In this document: piece after piece, positions 1-8,231 of the stretch
Layout: each line of letters starts with the position of its first letter
Numbering within the stretch: the stretch's first letter is position 1
IMG/VR virus record: IMGVR_UViG_3300019458_000024
Location: 98,638-162,637 of that record
Length of the DNA stretch: 64,000 nucleotides
Reading direction: 5' to 3' (one strand)
Source of the DNA: a virus
Notes under the pieces: model-generated
Seen by the model: only the letters and a program-made list of their open reading frames with translations
Database searches by the model: none
Told to the model about the DNA's origin: nothing
Position numbers and translations under genes: made by a program

Positions 1-170
1 ACGGTCACTACATCAATGGCGGGGATTGGATGAAAGAATGTGAATGGCTGACTGATTTTCTCAATGACTATCCTCCAGTATATCAATCAGACGATAAGAT
101 TGGGACGTTTCTGCCTTACAAACCAGAAAACAAGTTTGATTTGATCATCGTGACAGGATTGGTGGTATAA
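1..170 (+). CDS. C-terminal end of a calcineurin-like metallophosphoesterase (partial)
   Basis: The window opens inside this gene; codons are read from base 3 and stop at TAA 168-170, giving 55 residues. The segment YINGGDWMKECEW resembles the conserved C-terminal part of LpxH/YfcE-type metallophosphoesterases, where an N-x-GDW core ends the catalytic domain. The metal-binding N-terminal motifs lie outside the window, so substrate cannot be judged (phosphodiester in nucleic acid or nucleotide is the usual phage use). The next gene follows directly, consistent with one operon. The family call rests on one short motif only. Confidence 0.45.
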   Translation, partial: GHYINGGDWMKECEWLTDFLNDYPPVYQSDDKIGTFLPYKPENKFDLIIVTGLVV

Positions 171-188
171 GTGGCGGAGAGGAATCCA

Positions 189-383
189 ATGCGGTCATCT
201 CTCAAACTGTTTCCAGATACAGTTGAGAACCATAAAAAATACGACTGTAAATTCTATGAAAAGTGTCTGGATACTGCTTCGGAGAATAATTGGCCACAAT
301 TTCATTGTCGATCCTGTAAAGCCTATGAAAAGGAGGAGATAGTTCCAGACGTGTCTGGTTTTTCTATCATTTTAGATGAATGA
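189..383 (+). CDS. small putative zinc-binding protein, unknown function
   Basis: This is a 64-residue protein with four cysteines in two pairs (C-x5-C and C-x2-C, plus a nearby His), suggesting a small zinc-binding fold. I chose ATG 189 because a good Shine-Dalgarno sequence (ggagagg) lies six bases upstream; an in-frame GTG at 171 directly after the previous stop would add six residues. Its last codons overlap the next gene's start by eight bases, so the two are probably translationally coupled. I do not recognise the family. Confidence 0.6.
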   Translation: MRSSLKLFPDTVENHKKYDCKFYEKCLDTASENNWPQFHCRSCKAYEKEEIVPDVSGFSIILDE

Positions 384-1170
384 TAATAAGAAAAATAATG
401 CAGAAGCACATTGGCGCAGTCAGCCTGAGTATGTAGAACATGTAGGAAAAATGAAGCAGATTATGCTTCCTGTATACAGGGACGCTACAGACAATACTGC
501 ATGTTTTGGATGGTTATGGATAGATGATGGTATTGTGTGTGATCAAGTGGACTGTGGTCTCCGTTCTTACTGTAAACAAACTTGGCAACTAGCTCAAGTG
601 GCTAAAGCGGAGTCTGTGTCCTTTGAAAAGGAACTTACCTACACCGAAATATATAAAAAGGATCTTGTTAGCAAGACGCATTCTAAAAAGAAAAACTCCG
701 TAAACAGAGGAAAGTATAAAAACTCTCCTTTATACAATAGAAAAGGTTATTGTGATCAGGGGCGTTTGGTGGATAGGTTAGTGACGCGCTTTAAAGAGAC
801 TATAGGAACCTATGAAACGCCTCCATCCGATTGGCGACCTGCTAAGAAAACTGTAGGTAAAGTAGCTATAAAAGCTACAGCCAGTTACCATTCTCTAATT
901 GTCAATGGTGTGATAGTGGCGAGAATATGGACTGATTCTTCTAAAGTGGCGACTATAGATATTGTTCCAGAATTGGTTACATCTATGGTGCACTTGGTCA
1001 AAAGTATCAAATCTCTCAATGATTCGCAAAAAGATTCAATAAACATGCCAACTAAGATTCCAGACACTTGTTTAAATAAGACTAGGCCATGTACTCACAG
1101 AGTTTCAGTGACTACAGAAAGTTCAATTGTTAAGGTAGCGAACACTATAAAATATAGATTTCAATTTTAA
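376..1170 (+). CDS. hypothetical protein with an N-terminal cysteine cluster
   Basis: This 264-residue protein has no family I recognise. Residues around 50-70 contain three cysteines spaced C-x4-C-x6-C, followed by a basic, Lys-rich linker (about residues 95-120), then a more regular alpha/beta C-terminal half. It overlaps the preceding small cysteine protein, which has a similar Cys-rich patch, so the two may act together. It ends exactly where the conserved 17-nt element preceding the CobT-like gene begins. Confidence 0.65.
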   Translation: MNDNKKNNAEAHWRSQPEYVEHVGKMKQIMLPVYRDATDNTACFGWLWIDDGIVCDQVDCGLRSYCKQTWQLAQVAKAESVSFEKELTYTEIYKKDLVSKTHSKKKNSVNRGKYKNSPLYNRKGYCDQGRLVDRLVTRFKETIGTYETPPSDWRPAKKTVGKVAIKATASYHSLIVNGVIVARIWTDSSKVATIDIVPELVTSMVHLVKSIKSLNDSQKDSINMPTKIPDTCLNKTRPCTHRVSVTTESSIVKVANTIKYRFQF

Positions 1171-1187
1171 GTGTAGAATGACCTTAT
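1171..1187 (+). promoter_or_regulatory. conserved start-proximal element, copy 1 (before CobT-like gene)
   Basis: The sequence GTGTAGAATGACCTTAT fills the gap between two genes, four bases before the CobT-like ATG. It recurs almost identically before three other genes (5399, 8755, and on the minus strand 37558-37542). It contains TAGAAT, one mismatch from a sigma70 -10 box, but no matching -35 and no Shine-Dalgarno sequence lie nearby. It may be a phage-specific promoter giving nearly leaderless mRNA, or an RNA-level translation or processing signal. Confidence 0.7.
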
Positions 1188-1190
1188 ACT

Positions 1191-3056
1191 ATGGCGGGTA
1201 AAAATAGAAAAATCCAAATCTTTGAATCGTCCATCGAGCGTGTGGCTCGTATTTTGTCAAAGAAATGGAAGATTCGTGTTGTATTTCAAACAGATAGGTG
1301 TGAAACCTCTGGTTCTACCATTTATCTTCCAGTACTTCCAGATAACGCTAGTACAGATCTTACCAACGCCATGCAGGGCTATTTGGACCATGAGGCTGCA
1401 CATGTCGTATACACAGACTTTAAAGCGCTCAACAGGGTCAAAAAGTTGCCTAAAACTATGACGGTGCTCAACGCCCTAGAAGATCCCAGAATTGAGAAGA
1501 AGTGGTGTGATCTCTATCCGGGTGCACGGATTAATCTAAAAAGAGCCCAAGAATGGGCTCTAAATAAAGTGGCCGAAGAAAAGGAAATGGTTGATCCTGA
1601 GGATGGGGTAAAGAAGAAGATGCGGTCCTGGAACGGGCTTACTGATCTTGGTAAGTTTCTCCACGCATCCATTACATATGCCTGCAATGCTTTTGATGAT
1701 AGCCATTGGTTTCTGAAAGATATTGTTGAAGCTGACATTATGAATGATGTCAAAAAGTACTCTTCTTATTTTCAAAAAGCCCTTGCAGTTGACAGTACTA
1801 CCGAGCTTGTTCCTATCGCTAAAGAATTGCTAGAAAAACTAGGACAAGATGATCCGGAACAGCCAGACCCAGAAGAGTCTGAAGAGGAGTCCGAAGAAGA
1901 TGGTACCGGCACATCTGGAAGTCCGGCATCTAGCGGTGGAAGCTCTCCACAATCTCAAGTAATGAACAAACAACCAAAAAATCAAAAGCAGACAGGACCT
2001 AGTCAAGCTCAGGCTGTTCCAGGCATGTTTGCTGACAAAAATGCTAACAAGAGTAGGTACGACGTATCTGAAGAAGGCATTAAAAATGACCAAGATTTGA
2101 CAAATCTTGCTGATCAGATTAAAGAAGCAGCCAAGCACGAACTAGTAAAAGAAGATTGCTATCTTGTATATACCACTGAAGGTGATTCAATTGAGCGCAT
2201 CAAAGACGGAGATAGGATGCGTTATAAAGAATTCATGTTGGAATCTATTAGATTAGTAGCTCCAATGAAACGAAAAATGTCACGTAGTATGCTGGCTACC
2301 AAGCAATCTAATTGGGAGGGGGACAAGACCAGAGGTAAAATTAACCCGCGTAGGGTATACCAAGTGCCTATGGGAACGTCAAAAAGAGTGTTTCGCCAAC
2401 GAGTAGAGTCTGAAGACTATGATACATGTGTGTTGATGATGGTTGACCACTCAGGATCAATGGCAGGCCCTTCGCTGGATTTGGCCGCTAAAACTTCTAT
2501 TATTTTCGGAGAATTACTGAACCAAATTGGGGTACCTTTCTCTGTGTTGGGGTTCTCTACAGGTAGTGAATCCGTAGCCAGTGATCGTATTTCTAAAGCT
2601 TCAGATGAAGAGCGCACTTTGTATAGACGTTGGGGCAATCTATGGATTGGCGAATATAAAAACTTTGAAGAATCTTGGTCTAGTGCTGGTCCTAAGATCA
2701 TTAATATGGTTAGAAATAGTAAAATCAATACTTACGATGGTGAGAGTCTTAGGTATGGTGCACAGGTTCTTTTGGCCCGTCCTGAGAAGCGCAAAATTCT
2801 ATTTTGGCTAAATGATGGTTATCCGCAACCAAACTATGGTGATGATTATTCCGCACACACTAAGTATGCAAAAGACTGCGCTTTGGAAGTAGAAAAAGCT
2901 GTTGAGTTGTTTGCAATTGGTATCCGTACAGATGCAGTAAAACGTTTTTATAAAAATTGTGTGCAAGTCAATTCAGTTGAAGATCTTCCAAAAACGTGTT
3001 TGAGTGAACTTGACGCTCTGATTCGTAAAGGTAAAACTTATCATAGTAAGGGGTAA
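1191..3056 (+). CDS. cobT: CobT-like VWA-domain protein (cobaltochelatase subunit family)
   Basis: This 621-residue protein resembles CobT, the VWA subunit that works with the AAA+ ATPase CobS in aerobic cobaltochelatase and in related phage-encoded pairs. Visible features: an HEAAH motif at residues 67-71 (HExxH type), a very acidic Glu/Asp linker at about 218-238, a Ser/Gly/Pro/Gln stretch to about 275, and a C-terminal VWA domain with the MIDAS DxSxS motif DHSGS at 419-423. A CobS-like gene is present at 8776 and carries the same upstream 17-nt element. Whether the phage pair inserts cobalt or remodels a different target is unknown; no CobN-like subunit is in the window. There is no Shine-Dalgarno before the ATG, which is odd. 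Confidence 0.85.
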   Translation: MAGKNRKIQIFESSIERVARILSKKWKIRVVFQTDRCETSGSTIYLPVLPDNASTDLTNAMQGYLDHEAAHVVYTDFKALNRVKKLPKTMTVLNALEDPRIEKKWCDLYPGARINLKRAQEWALNKVAEEKEMVDPEDGVKKKMRSWNGLTDLGKFLHASITYACNAFDDSHWFLKDIVEADIMNDVKKYSSYFQKALAVDSTTELVPIAKELLEKLGQDDPEQPDPEESEEESEEDGTGTSGSPASSGGSSPQSQVMNKQPKNQKQTGPSQAQAVPGMFADKNANKSRYDVSEEGIKNDQDLTNLADQIKEAAKHELVKEDCYLVYTTEGDSIERIKDGDRMRYKEFMLESIRLVAPMKRKMSRSMLATKQSNWEGDKTRGKINPRRVYQVPMGTSKRVFRQRVESEDYDTCVLMMVDHSGSMAGPSLDLAAKTSIIFGELLNQIGVPFSVLGFSTGSESVASDRISKASDEERTLYRRWGNLWIGEYKNFEESWSSAGPKIINMVRNSKINTYDGESLRYGAQVLLARPEKRKILFWLNDGYPQPNYGDDYSAHTKYAKDCALEVEKAVELFAIGIRTDAVKRFYKNCVQVNSVEDLPKTCLSELDALIRKGKTYHSKG

Positions 3057-3059
3057 ATA

Positions 3060-4559
3060 ATGATTGAATTCAAGCACAATATTGATGTCCATCCCATTCA
3101 GAAAATGGGTGGAGACCACATGGTTGTAGCAGCCGCTAGGGTGTCTACACAAGGACAGGAGGCAGAAGACTTAGTCAATATGCCGGCTGATGAGCAATTT
3201 GGGTTGATCAATTATCTGATGAAGTTTCGCCACGGCACCCCTTTTGAACACAGTGCAATGACATTTTTCGTTAACGCACCAATTTTCGTTTGGCGAGAGT
3301 GGCATCGTCACAGGATTGGTTTTTGTATTGACGGCGAGACCAAGATTTGGACGCAAAGCTACGCAGCAAACTCAGGTTTAACTGTCAGAAAACAAAGCAT
3401 CAAAGAGTTGTATAACAACTGGCATAACGGTGTTATAGATTCCATAGGTAGAGTTAGATATTTGGCATCTGTTAAAGCTCAAAAGTTACGGTGCCTGAAT
3501 GAAGAAACAAAATTGTTCGAAGCAGCCTCGGCATTAGATATATTGTCCACTGGACAGAAGGAAGGTTTTTTACTAGAAACTGATCACGCTAAACACAACA
3601 ATCTTATTGCGTCAAAAGATCATAGAATTCTAACTGTTGACGGTTGGGCAACTATTAGTGATTTGCGTGGCGGCGAATTAATTTATGTGAATGGAAAAAG
3701 AAGTGCCCATGTTGGTGAACCAAAAATGCCTCCAGCGCTTCGTGCAGGCATAGGTGTTTGGACCTCTATGATGCGGCGAGATTTGATCAAAAAAGTTGAC
3801 CGTTGTTATATTTGTAACGATCAATTTAACGCGGAAGAGTTGGTTTTAGATCACGTAATTCCTGTAGTAAGTGATTTGACCAAAGCCTTGGATGTTAGAA
3901 ATTTACAACCATGCTGTGTCAATTGCCACCAACGAAAATCGGATAGCGAGCAGAAATTTGCTACTCGTGACATTAGAGCAGGTGCCGTACTGTCACGAGT
4001 AGCACGAAAGCCCATTGCAGTTGGACCTCGTGATATGTATGACGTAGTTATGCCAGATCCGTGGCATAACTTTGTTGCAAACGGAATAGTAGTGCACAAT
4101 TCGTATAATGAGGAGAGCGCAAGATATACACAGTTGAAGCCGGTGTTTTATATTCCACATCGTGAACGAGAAATGATGAAAGTAGACGGTTGGAAACCTG
4201 GTCGTCCAAAATTTGTCCGGTGTGAAGACAAATCTGTATATACCCAATTGTATTTCAATCTCGCGCATTCCTATACGGCTTCTTACGAAGCATATCAACG
4301 CAACCTTGCCCTTGGTATAGACCCAGGTTTGGCTCGCGATTGTTTACCTGTTGGTATTTATTCTAGTTGTTGGGTCACTTGCAATCCGCGTTCTCTGATG
4401 TCTTTCCTGTCTTTAAGAATTCATAACGAAGATGCGAAGTATGTTTCATACCCACTGTATGAGATTGAAATGGCTGCTAAAACTTGTGAGAAAATGTTCG
4501 AACAAGGTTGGCCACTTACTTATAAAGCATTTATTGAGAATGGTAGAGTCGGCCCGTGA
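3060..4559 (+). CDS. thyX: flavin-dependent thymidylate synthase ThyX, interrupted by an intein
   Basis: ThyX makes dTMP from dUMP using FAD, NAD(P)H and methylene-tetrahydrofolate. The 499-residue precursor contains about 240 residues of ThyX extein: an N-terminal region ending WHRHRIGF and a continuation SYNEESARY, which rejoin to the ThyX signature RHRxxSxNExSxRY. A 259-residue intein separates them. The C-terminal part (NPRSLMSFLSLR) fits the family. The gene lies three bases after the CobT-like gene and overlaps the uracil-DNA glycosylase gene by four bases. Together with that enzyme it suggests active management of thymine and uracil in phage DNA. Activity depends on splicing because the substrate-binding motif is split. 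Confidence 0.93.
   Translation: MIEFKHNIDVHPIQKMGGDHMVVAAARVSTQGQEAEDLVNMPADEQFGLINYLMKFRHGTPFEHSAMTFFVNAPIFVWREWHRHRIGFCIDGETKIWTQSYAANSGLTVRKQSIKELYNNWHNGVIDSIGRVRYLASVKAQKLRCLNEETKLFEAASALDILSTGQKEGFLLETDHAKHNNLIASKDHRILTVDGWATISDLRGGELIYVNGKRSAHVGEPKMPPALRAGIGVWTSMMRRDLIKKVDRCYICNDQFNAEELVLDHVIPVVSDLTKALDVRNLQPCCVNCHQRKSDSEQKFATRDIRAGAVLSRVARKPIAVGPRDMYDVVMPDPWHNFVANGIVVHNSYNEESARYTQLKPVFYIPHREREMMKVDGWKPGRPKFVRCEDKSVYTQLYFNLAHSYTASYEAYQRNLALGIDPGLARDCLPVGIYSSCWVTCNPRSLMSFLSLRIHNEDAKYVSYPLYEIEMAAKTCEKMFEQGWPLTYKAFIENGRVGP
3324..4100 (+). mobile_element. intein with HNH endonuclease domain, inserted in ThyX
   Basis: The intein runs from Cys (TGT 3324) through His-Asn (4095-4100), followed by Ser+1 of the extein, giving 259 residues. 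The N-terminal splicing block begins CIDGETKIW; block B is seen as SKDHRILT; the C-terminal block reads NFVANGIVVHN. A central HNH nuclease domain is visible: CYIC, then LVLDHVIPV, then CCVNCHQRK. This fits a homing intein. HNH rather than LAGLIDADG distinguishes it from the other three inteins in this window. Insertion inside the RHR signature is a typical highly conserved target. Confidence 0.92.
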
Positions 4560-5230
4560 GTGTATTACAAAAACTACCACCACCTGATGATCATGACCTT
4601 GGTCCGCTTCGCTACTTTCCTGAAGTGCAAGAAATGGTTGACTTGCATAAGGAGGCACAAGGCTGTCAAGCGTGCCCTCTTAGCCAGACCAGAAAGAACG
4701 TTGTGTGGGGCAAGGGACGAGTTGTCAGACCTTTGGTTTGTTTTGTTGGTGAGGCGCCTGGAGCTGATGAGGATGAACAGGCCCTGCCATTTGTAGGTGC
4801 GTCAGGTCGTAAACTTGATCAGTGGATTGAGTGGATGGGTCTAGGATCCAAGTCTGAGGGTACAGCCTACGACCAAGTATATATCATGAACACTGTGATG
4901 TGCCGTCCGCCCAAGAATCGGAATCCATACCCGGACGAAATAGCTTGTTGCAGTCACTACTTCTGGTCCCAGTTGAAAATTATCAAGCCGTCACACATCG
5001 TTGTTCTTGGAAAGATTGCGACTTTGACAGTGCTAGATCTTGGTTGGGATGGAGAAACTATTCGAGATCTTAGAGGAAAGTGGCATCATCATCCTATTGC
5101 ACCTGTCCGAGTCACATACCATCCGGCCTATATCAAACGCAACCCGCCTGCTGAAAATTTGGTGTTGGAGGATCTAAAAGCCGTTAGAGAATCAATAGAT
5201 AGATACACACAGTCATGTAATAATAAGTAA
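4556..5230 (+). CDS. family 4 uracil-DNA glycosylase (Fe-S type)
   Basis: This 224-residue protein removes uracil from DNA. The motif-1 sequence GEAPGADEDEQ and the late TYHPAYIKRNP motif are those of family 4/5 glycosylases, and the four cysteines needed for a 4Fe-4S cluster can be seen (CQAC near residue 37; MCRPPKNRNP with a following Cys). The GTG start overlaps the ThyX stop codon, indicating coupling. A uracil-removing enzyme next to thymidylate synthase suggests the phage excludes dUMP from its DNA, or works on host DNA. Some phage homologues are annotated as phage SPO1 DNA polymerase-related proteins, because this domain is also fused to that polymerase. Confidence 0.9.
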   Translation: MSVLQKLPPPDDHDLGPLRYFPEVQEMVDLHKEAQGCQACPLSQTRKNVVWGKGRVVRPLVCFVGEAPGADEDEQALPFVGASGRKLDQWIEWMGLGSKSEGTAYDQVYIMNTVMCRPPKNRNPYPDEIACCSHYFWSQLKIIKPSHIVVLGKIATLTVLDLGWDGETIRDLRGKWHHHPIAPVRVTYHPAYIKRNPPAENLVLEDLKAVRESIDRYTQSCNNK

Positions 5231-5241
5231 TGAGGCTTATC

Positions 5242-5409
5242 ATGGGAGCACGAGTTGAAATTCAACTTGCTGACGGCAACTGGTACCCTGGTGTGATCAA
5301 ACATGCTGCACATACCTACTCAGCTCCGTTGTGGTTTATAAAATTGGATGATGGAAGGGAAGCTATTTGTTGTAGTGAAAAGTGTGTGCGAAAAATTAGT
5401 GTAGAATGA
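5242..5409 (+). CDS. small SH3/Tudor-like protein
   Basis: This is a 55-residue protein. Its pattern of a basic start, then DGNWYPGVIKH, then a second beta-rich segment with LDDGRE, resembles small SH3/Tudor-like barrels that recognise proteins or nucleic acid; I infer the fold from pattern only. ATG 5242 has a Shine-Dalgarno sequence (gagg) six bases upstream; an in-frame ATG at 5230 overlapping the previous stop would add four residues. The final codons overlap the conserved 17-nt element at 5399-5415, so the element is partly coding here. Confidence 0.6.
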   Translation: MGARVEIQLADGNWYPGVIKHAAHTYSAPLWFIKLDDGREAICCSEKCVRKISVE

Positions 5410-5415
5410 CCTTAT
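5399..5415 (+). promoter_or_regulatory. conserved start-proximal element, copy 2
   Basis: GTGTAGAATGACCTTAT is identical to copy 1 over 17 bases. It overlaps the end of the small SH3-like gene and lies 18 bases before the next ATG (5434). Unlike copies 1, 3 and 4, a Shine-Dalgarno sequence (aagga) sits between the element and the start codon, so the element is unlikely to act simply as a substitute ribosome-binding site. Confidence 0.7.
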
Positions 5416-5433
5416 AGTAAGGAGCAACTTTTT

Positions 5434-6129
5434 ATGACTATGAAAATGATGAGTGATTTTGTAATTGAACCCTGTGTTTTGGTCCGTGACCGCATTACCT
5501 TGGATAGGGGAGTTTCGTATTATCGTAGAGATGTCCAAGTTGTAGGTAATGAGGACGGCTCTGAAGATGCCACGTGGCATACTGAACGGCACTATAAGGA
5601 CCGTACAGAGTCTAAGGATGCCGAGCGTATCTATGCCAAAGTTCGCCAAAATATCCGTCAAGTTTGTCTTTCGACGGATATTGGTTTTATCTGCCCAATT
5701 GCTAAGAAAGATGATTTGGAGAAAGTAATTCAATCATCTCGCGAACTTGTAGACGAATTTAATCTTAACGCTAAGTATTGTAAGGTTAATTTTTTGGTAG
5801 TTTGCACTAATATCGATCCCAATAATCAAGACGGGGTTACGCTGCTTAGGAACACTCTAGAAAAGAGTGTTGATACTATTAGAACTTCATTGGCAAATTT
5901 TGATGTTACGGCAGCCAGATCTGCTGTTAATGCTACTAAAAAAATGATTGATGTTATGGCTGACCCTGGCGCAAAGGACGTGCTTGCGCATACCAGAGAT
6001 GAGGTCAGTACTTTGTGCAAAGAAGTAGCTAAATTGGTAAAACAGTTTGATGGCAACATTCAAAATGCTATTGTCTCTACAAATGGTCAAGAACTTCTGA
6101 AGCGCGCCAATGCCATCTGGAACTTTTAG
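5434..6129 (+). CDS. hypothetical protein ending in NAIWNF
   Basis: This 231-residue protein is not one I recognise. It has an N-terminal beta-rich part, then a long predicted helical part (about 130-220) rich in Ala, Lys, Glu and Val. It follows the conserved 17-nt element and a clear Shine-Dalgarno (aaggag). Its C-terminus, KRANAIWNF, is nearly the same as that of the next protein, KRKNAIWNF, although the two are otherwise unrelated to the eye. A shared C-terminal hexapeptide suggests a docking tag for a common partner. Confidence 0.7.
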   Translation: MTMKMMSDFVIEPCVLVRDRITLDRGVSYYRRDVQVVGNEDGSEDATWHTERHYKDRTESKDAERIYAKVRQNIRQVCLSTDIGFICPIAKKDDLEKVIQSSRELVDEFNLNAKYCKVNFLVVCTNIDPNNQDGVTLLRNTLEKSVDTIRTSLANFDVTAARSAVNATKKMIDVMADPGAKDVLAHTRDEVSTLCKEVAKLVKQFDGNIQNAIVSTNGQELLKRANAIWNF

Positions 6130-6517
6130 ATGTACGACTGCGTTGTATTTTACCGACGCCGAAGTTACTAATTCTAGTAGTATTCACTATTTTATTGGTG
6201 TTATACGTGAGCACGGTATAGAAGACTACTACACAGCAAAGTGCTGTAGAGGTAGAATGGATGAACTTCCAAGGACTGTAGTAGATGATAGTAGTTTCAG
6301 GCGGCGTATCTTTCAAAAAGAAAATGATGCGCTCGCCTATGTTGGAAAAATGTGTGGTATTTTGATCGAAAGAGGGTGCGTACAGAAAGACCTACATTGT
6401 GTAGGCACTATTAGTGTTCCTCCTTGGTGGCCTTCGGTGAATCCCATTAGTATGGAAGCCGCTATAAAAAAAGAAAAAACTATCATTAAACGTAAAAATG
6501 CTATTTGGAATTTTTAA
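6110..6517 (+). CDS. hypothetical protein ending in NAIWNF
   Basis: This 135-residue protein of unknown function starts inside the last codons of the preceding gene and ends overlapping the primase ATG by one base. It has several cysteines (FRCTT, KCCRG, KMCG, DLHC) and two aromatic Pro-Trp segments (PPWWPS). Its C-terminus repeats the NAIWNF of the previous protein. The start is uncertain because the Shine-Dalgarno signal is weak; translational coupling is likely. Confidence 0.6.
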   Translation: MPSGTFRCTTALYFTDAEVTNSSSIHYFIGVIREHGIEDYYTAKCCRGRMDELPRTVVDDSSFRRRIFQKENDALAYVGKMCGILIERGCVQKDLHCVGTISVPPWWPSVNPISMEAAIKKEKTIIKRKNAIWNF

Positions 6518-7572
6518 TGTCATCACGACTAGATAGAGCCATTGAAGACTTGGATTTGCAAGATTGGCTGTCTGATTATTCAGACGTGAAGATGTCTGGC
6601 AATGAGTTGCGAATTAAAGAATGTCCTATCTGTGGTAATGAAAAATACAAACTATACGTAAATGTAAGCAAACCGGCATGGAATTGCAAAGTGTGTGATT
6701 GGGGGCGCGGTTTGGGTGATGTAGTTGTGCTTATGTCAGGAATCTCCGGCAGAAGTCCTACAGATATCCGATTGGAATTAATGTCTTTTGTACCTCCTGC
6801 CCCGTCTGGAGACATAACGAGTATGTTATTGACTGCTTTTGATGGAACAGAAGATGAAGAGATACAAGGCATAGATTTTGAAGAAATAGAAGTTCCTGGA
6901 GAACCGAAATTCGATGGATTGACTACGCGCAAGGTATTGGAATATGCTTATGAACGCGGGTTGACGGAGGATGATGTAAAAAGGCTATGTTTGAGAGCTA
7001 GTGGAGGTTTGCAAACCTCAAAAGGAAGGGAAATTAGAGGGCCTTTCCTTGTGTTTCCCATTACTCTTGGAGATAAGTTTGTATCGTGGCAAGGGCGACG
7101 TTTGATCAATCAAGAACCAAAATATGTATCGTATGCCAATATTAAAAATTGGCTGTATCCTCTTAATCAAGAGTTTTTCAAACACTACAAAGGCACGGTG
7201 TACTTAGTTGAAGGTGTATTTGACGCGTTAGGAATGTTGAGGCTTGGAATTCCTGCGCTGTGCACGTTTGGAACTAGTATTTCCGCAAAGCAAATGAACC
7301 TACTTATTGAGTTAAGACCTAAAACTGTTTGTTTTGCATGGGATTTAGGTGCTGGCAAAGAAGTGATTAAAACTGTTAATAGGGTATCATTTCAATTCCC
7401 TGAAACTTACGTGGCTATGGCCGACGCGGCACTACAGGACAGAAAACTTGATGCAGGTGAAGCTCTTAGGAACAAGGATGCTGAGGAGTGGGTTAAGTTC
7501 AATACTGATCTTAGCAATGCCATTAATGTAAAAAGTCCGGAGTTTTTTAAATGGCAAATGATGAAAATATAA
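6517..7572 (+). CDS. DNA primase (DnaG-type, zinc finger plus TOPRIM)
   Basis: The 351-residue protein synthesises RNA primers for replication. A zinc-binding module is clear near the N-terminus: CPIC at residues 36-39 and CKVC at 57-60, followed by WGRGLGDVV. The TOPRIM core appears as VYLVEGVFDALGMLRLG (about 228-244), and the second acidic strand as CFAWDLGAG, where the usual DxD is reduced. No helicase domain is fused, and no replicative helicase is present in this window. ATG 6517 overlaps the previous stop (TAATG); an in-frame ATG at 6505 is less likely. Confidence 0.85.
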   Translation: MSSRLDRAIEDLDLQDWLSDYSDVKMSGNELRIKECPICGNEKYKLYVNVSKPAWNCKVCDWGRGLGDVVVLMSGISGRSPTDIRLELMSFVPPAPSGDITSMLLTAFDGTEDEEIQGIDFEEIEVPGEPKFDGLTTRKVLEYAYERGLTEDDVKRLCLRASGGLQTSKGREIRGPFLVFPITLGDKFVSWQGRRLINQEPKYVSYANIKNWLYPLNQEFFKHYKGTVYLVEGVFDALGMLRLGIPALCTFGTSISAKQMNLLIELRPKTVCFAWDLGAGKEVIKTVNRVSFQFPETYVAMADAALQDRKLDAGEALRNKDAEEWVKFNTDLSNAINVKSPEFFKWQMMKI

Positions 7573-8231
7573 ATAAAACTTGTCCTAAACACGGACCGCA
7601 GGAGGTAGTTGGTATTATGAGAGATCCAAAATCTGGGATCTCTCATATTAATTTTCAATGTGGGTGCATTGTAGAGGCGGTTGAAAAAATTCTCAATGTT
7701 GGTGACGCTGTTATGTGGAGCGGTGAGTTATATAGGCTTGATGATATAGACGGTACAATTGGTATCATATTAAATATTTATGGAGAAAAGCGTGTAGTTC
7801 TGAATTACTTGAAATATATTGGCAAAGATACCTTAACTAGTGCCAAGAAGATTGAAGTCATCAATACAGAAGTAAAGCGCAAAACTTCCCACAGACATTC
7901 TCAGTCGTGGGATCCTGATGAAGGATATAGTTATGAGAATGCGTCATGGCACGCACCCCCTCGCACTAAAAGTAGGCACGAAACGACAAGAGCAATTAAA
8001 AAGGACAGTATATCAACCTCTTCTTTGATTGAAAACGAGGTCAAGGAATTGAAAAAGGAAGAGGGCAGTCATACTCAATACAATGAATTTACTGGAGAAG
8101 CTGAGCACTCTGGAAACAGAGAGGAGAATAAAAATTCTCGCCCACTAAAAACTAAAGCTCCTACACAGAAGAGTAAGTCAAAGGAAGATGCCCCTACCCA
8201 TGTGGTGACAAAGCGCAAGGGAGTATGGTAA
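7551..8231 (+). CDS. hypothetical protein with N-terminal CPKHG motif and disordered C-terminus
   Basis: This 226-residue protein starts inside the primase gene. The N-terminal 100 residues look folded, with a possible zinc site (CPKHG, then CGC) and a beta-rich segment (VGDAVMWSGELYRLDD) reminiscent of a small barrel. From about residue 110 it is charged and low in complexity (Ser, Lys, Glu, Thr), so probably disordered. Its position after primase suggests a replication accessory role, but that is inference. Confidence 0.6.
   Translation: MANDENINKTCPKHGPQEVVGIMRDPKSGISHINFQCGCIVEAVEKILNVGDAVMWSGELYRLDDIDGTIGIILNIYGEKRVVLNYLKYIGKDTLTSAKKIEVINTEVKRKTSHRHSQSWDPDEGYSYENASWHAPPRTKSRHETTRAIKKDSISTSSLIENEVKELKKEEGSHTQYNEFTGEAEHSGNREENKNSRPLKTKAPTQKSKSKEDAPTHVVTKRKGVW

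Noticed and set aside
6130-6200. Alternative start ATG 6130 after the TAG stop
   Set aside because: That frame closes after 13 codons, whereas the frame from 6110 remains open to 6517.
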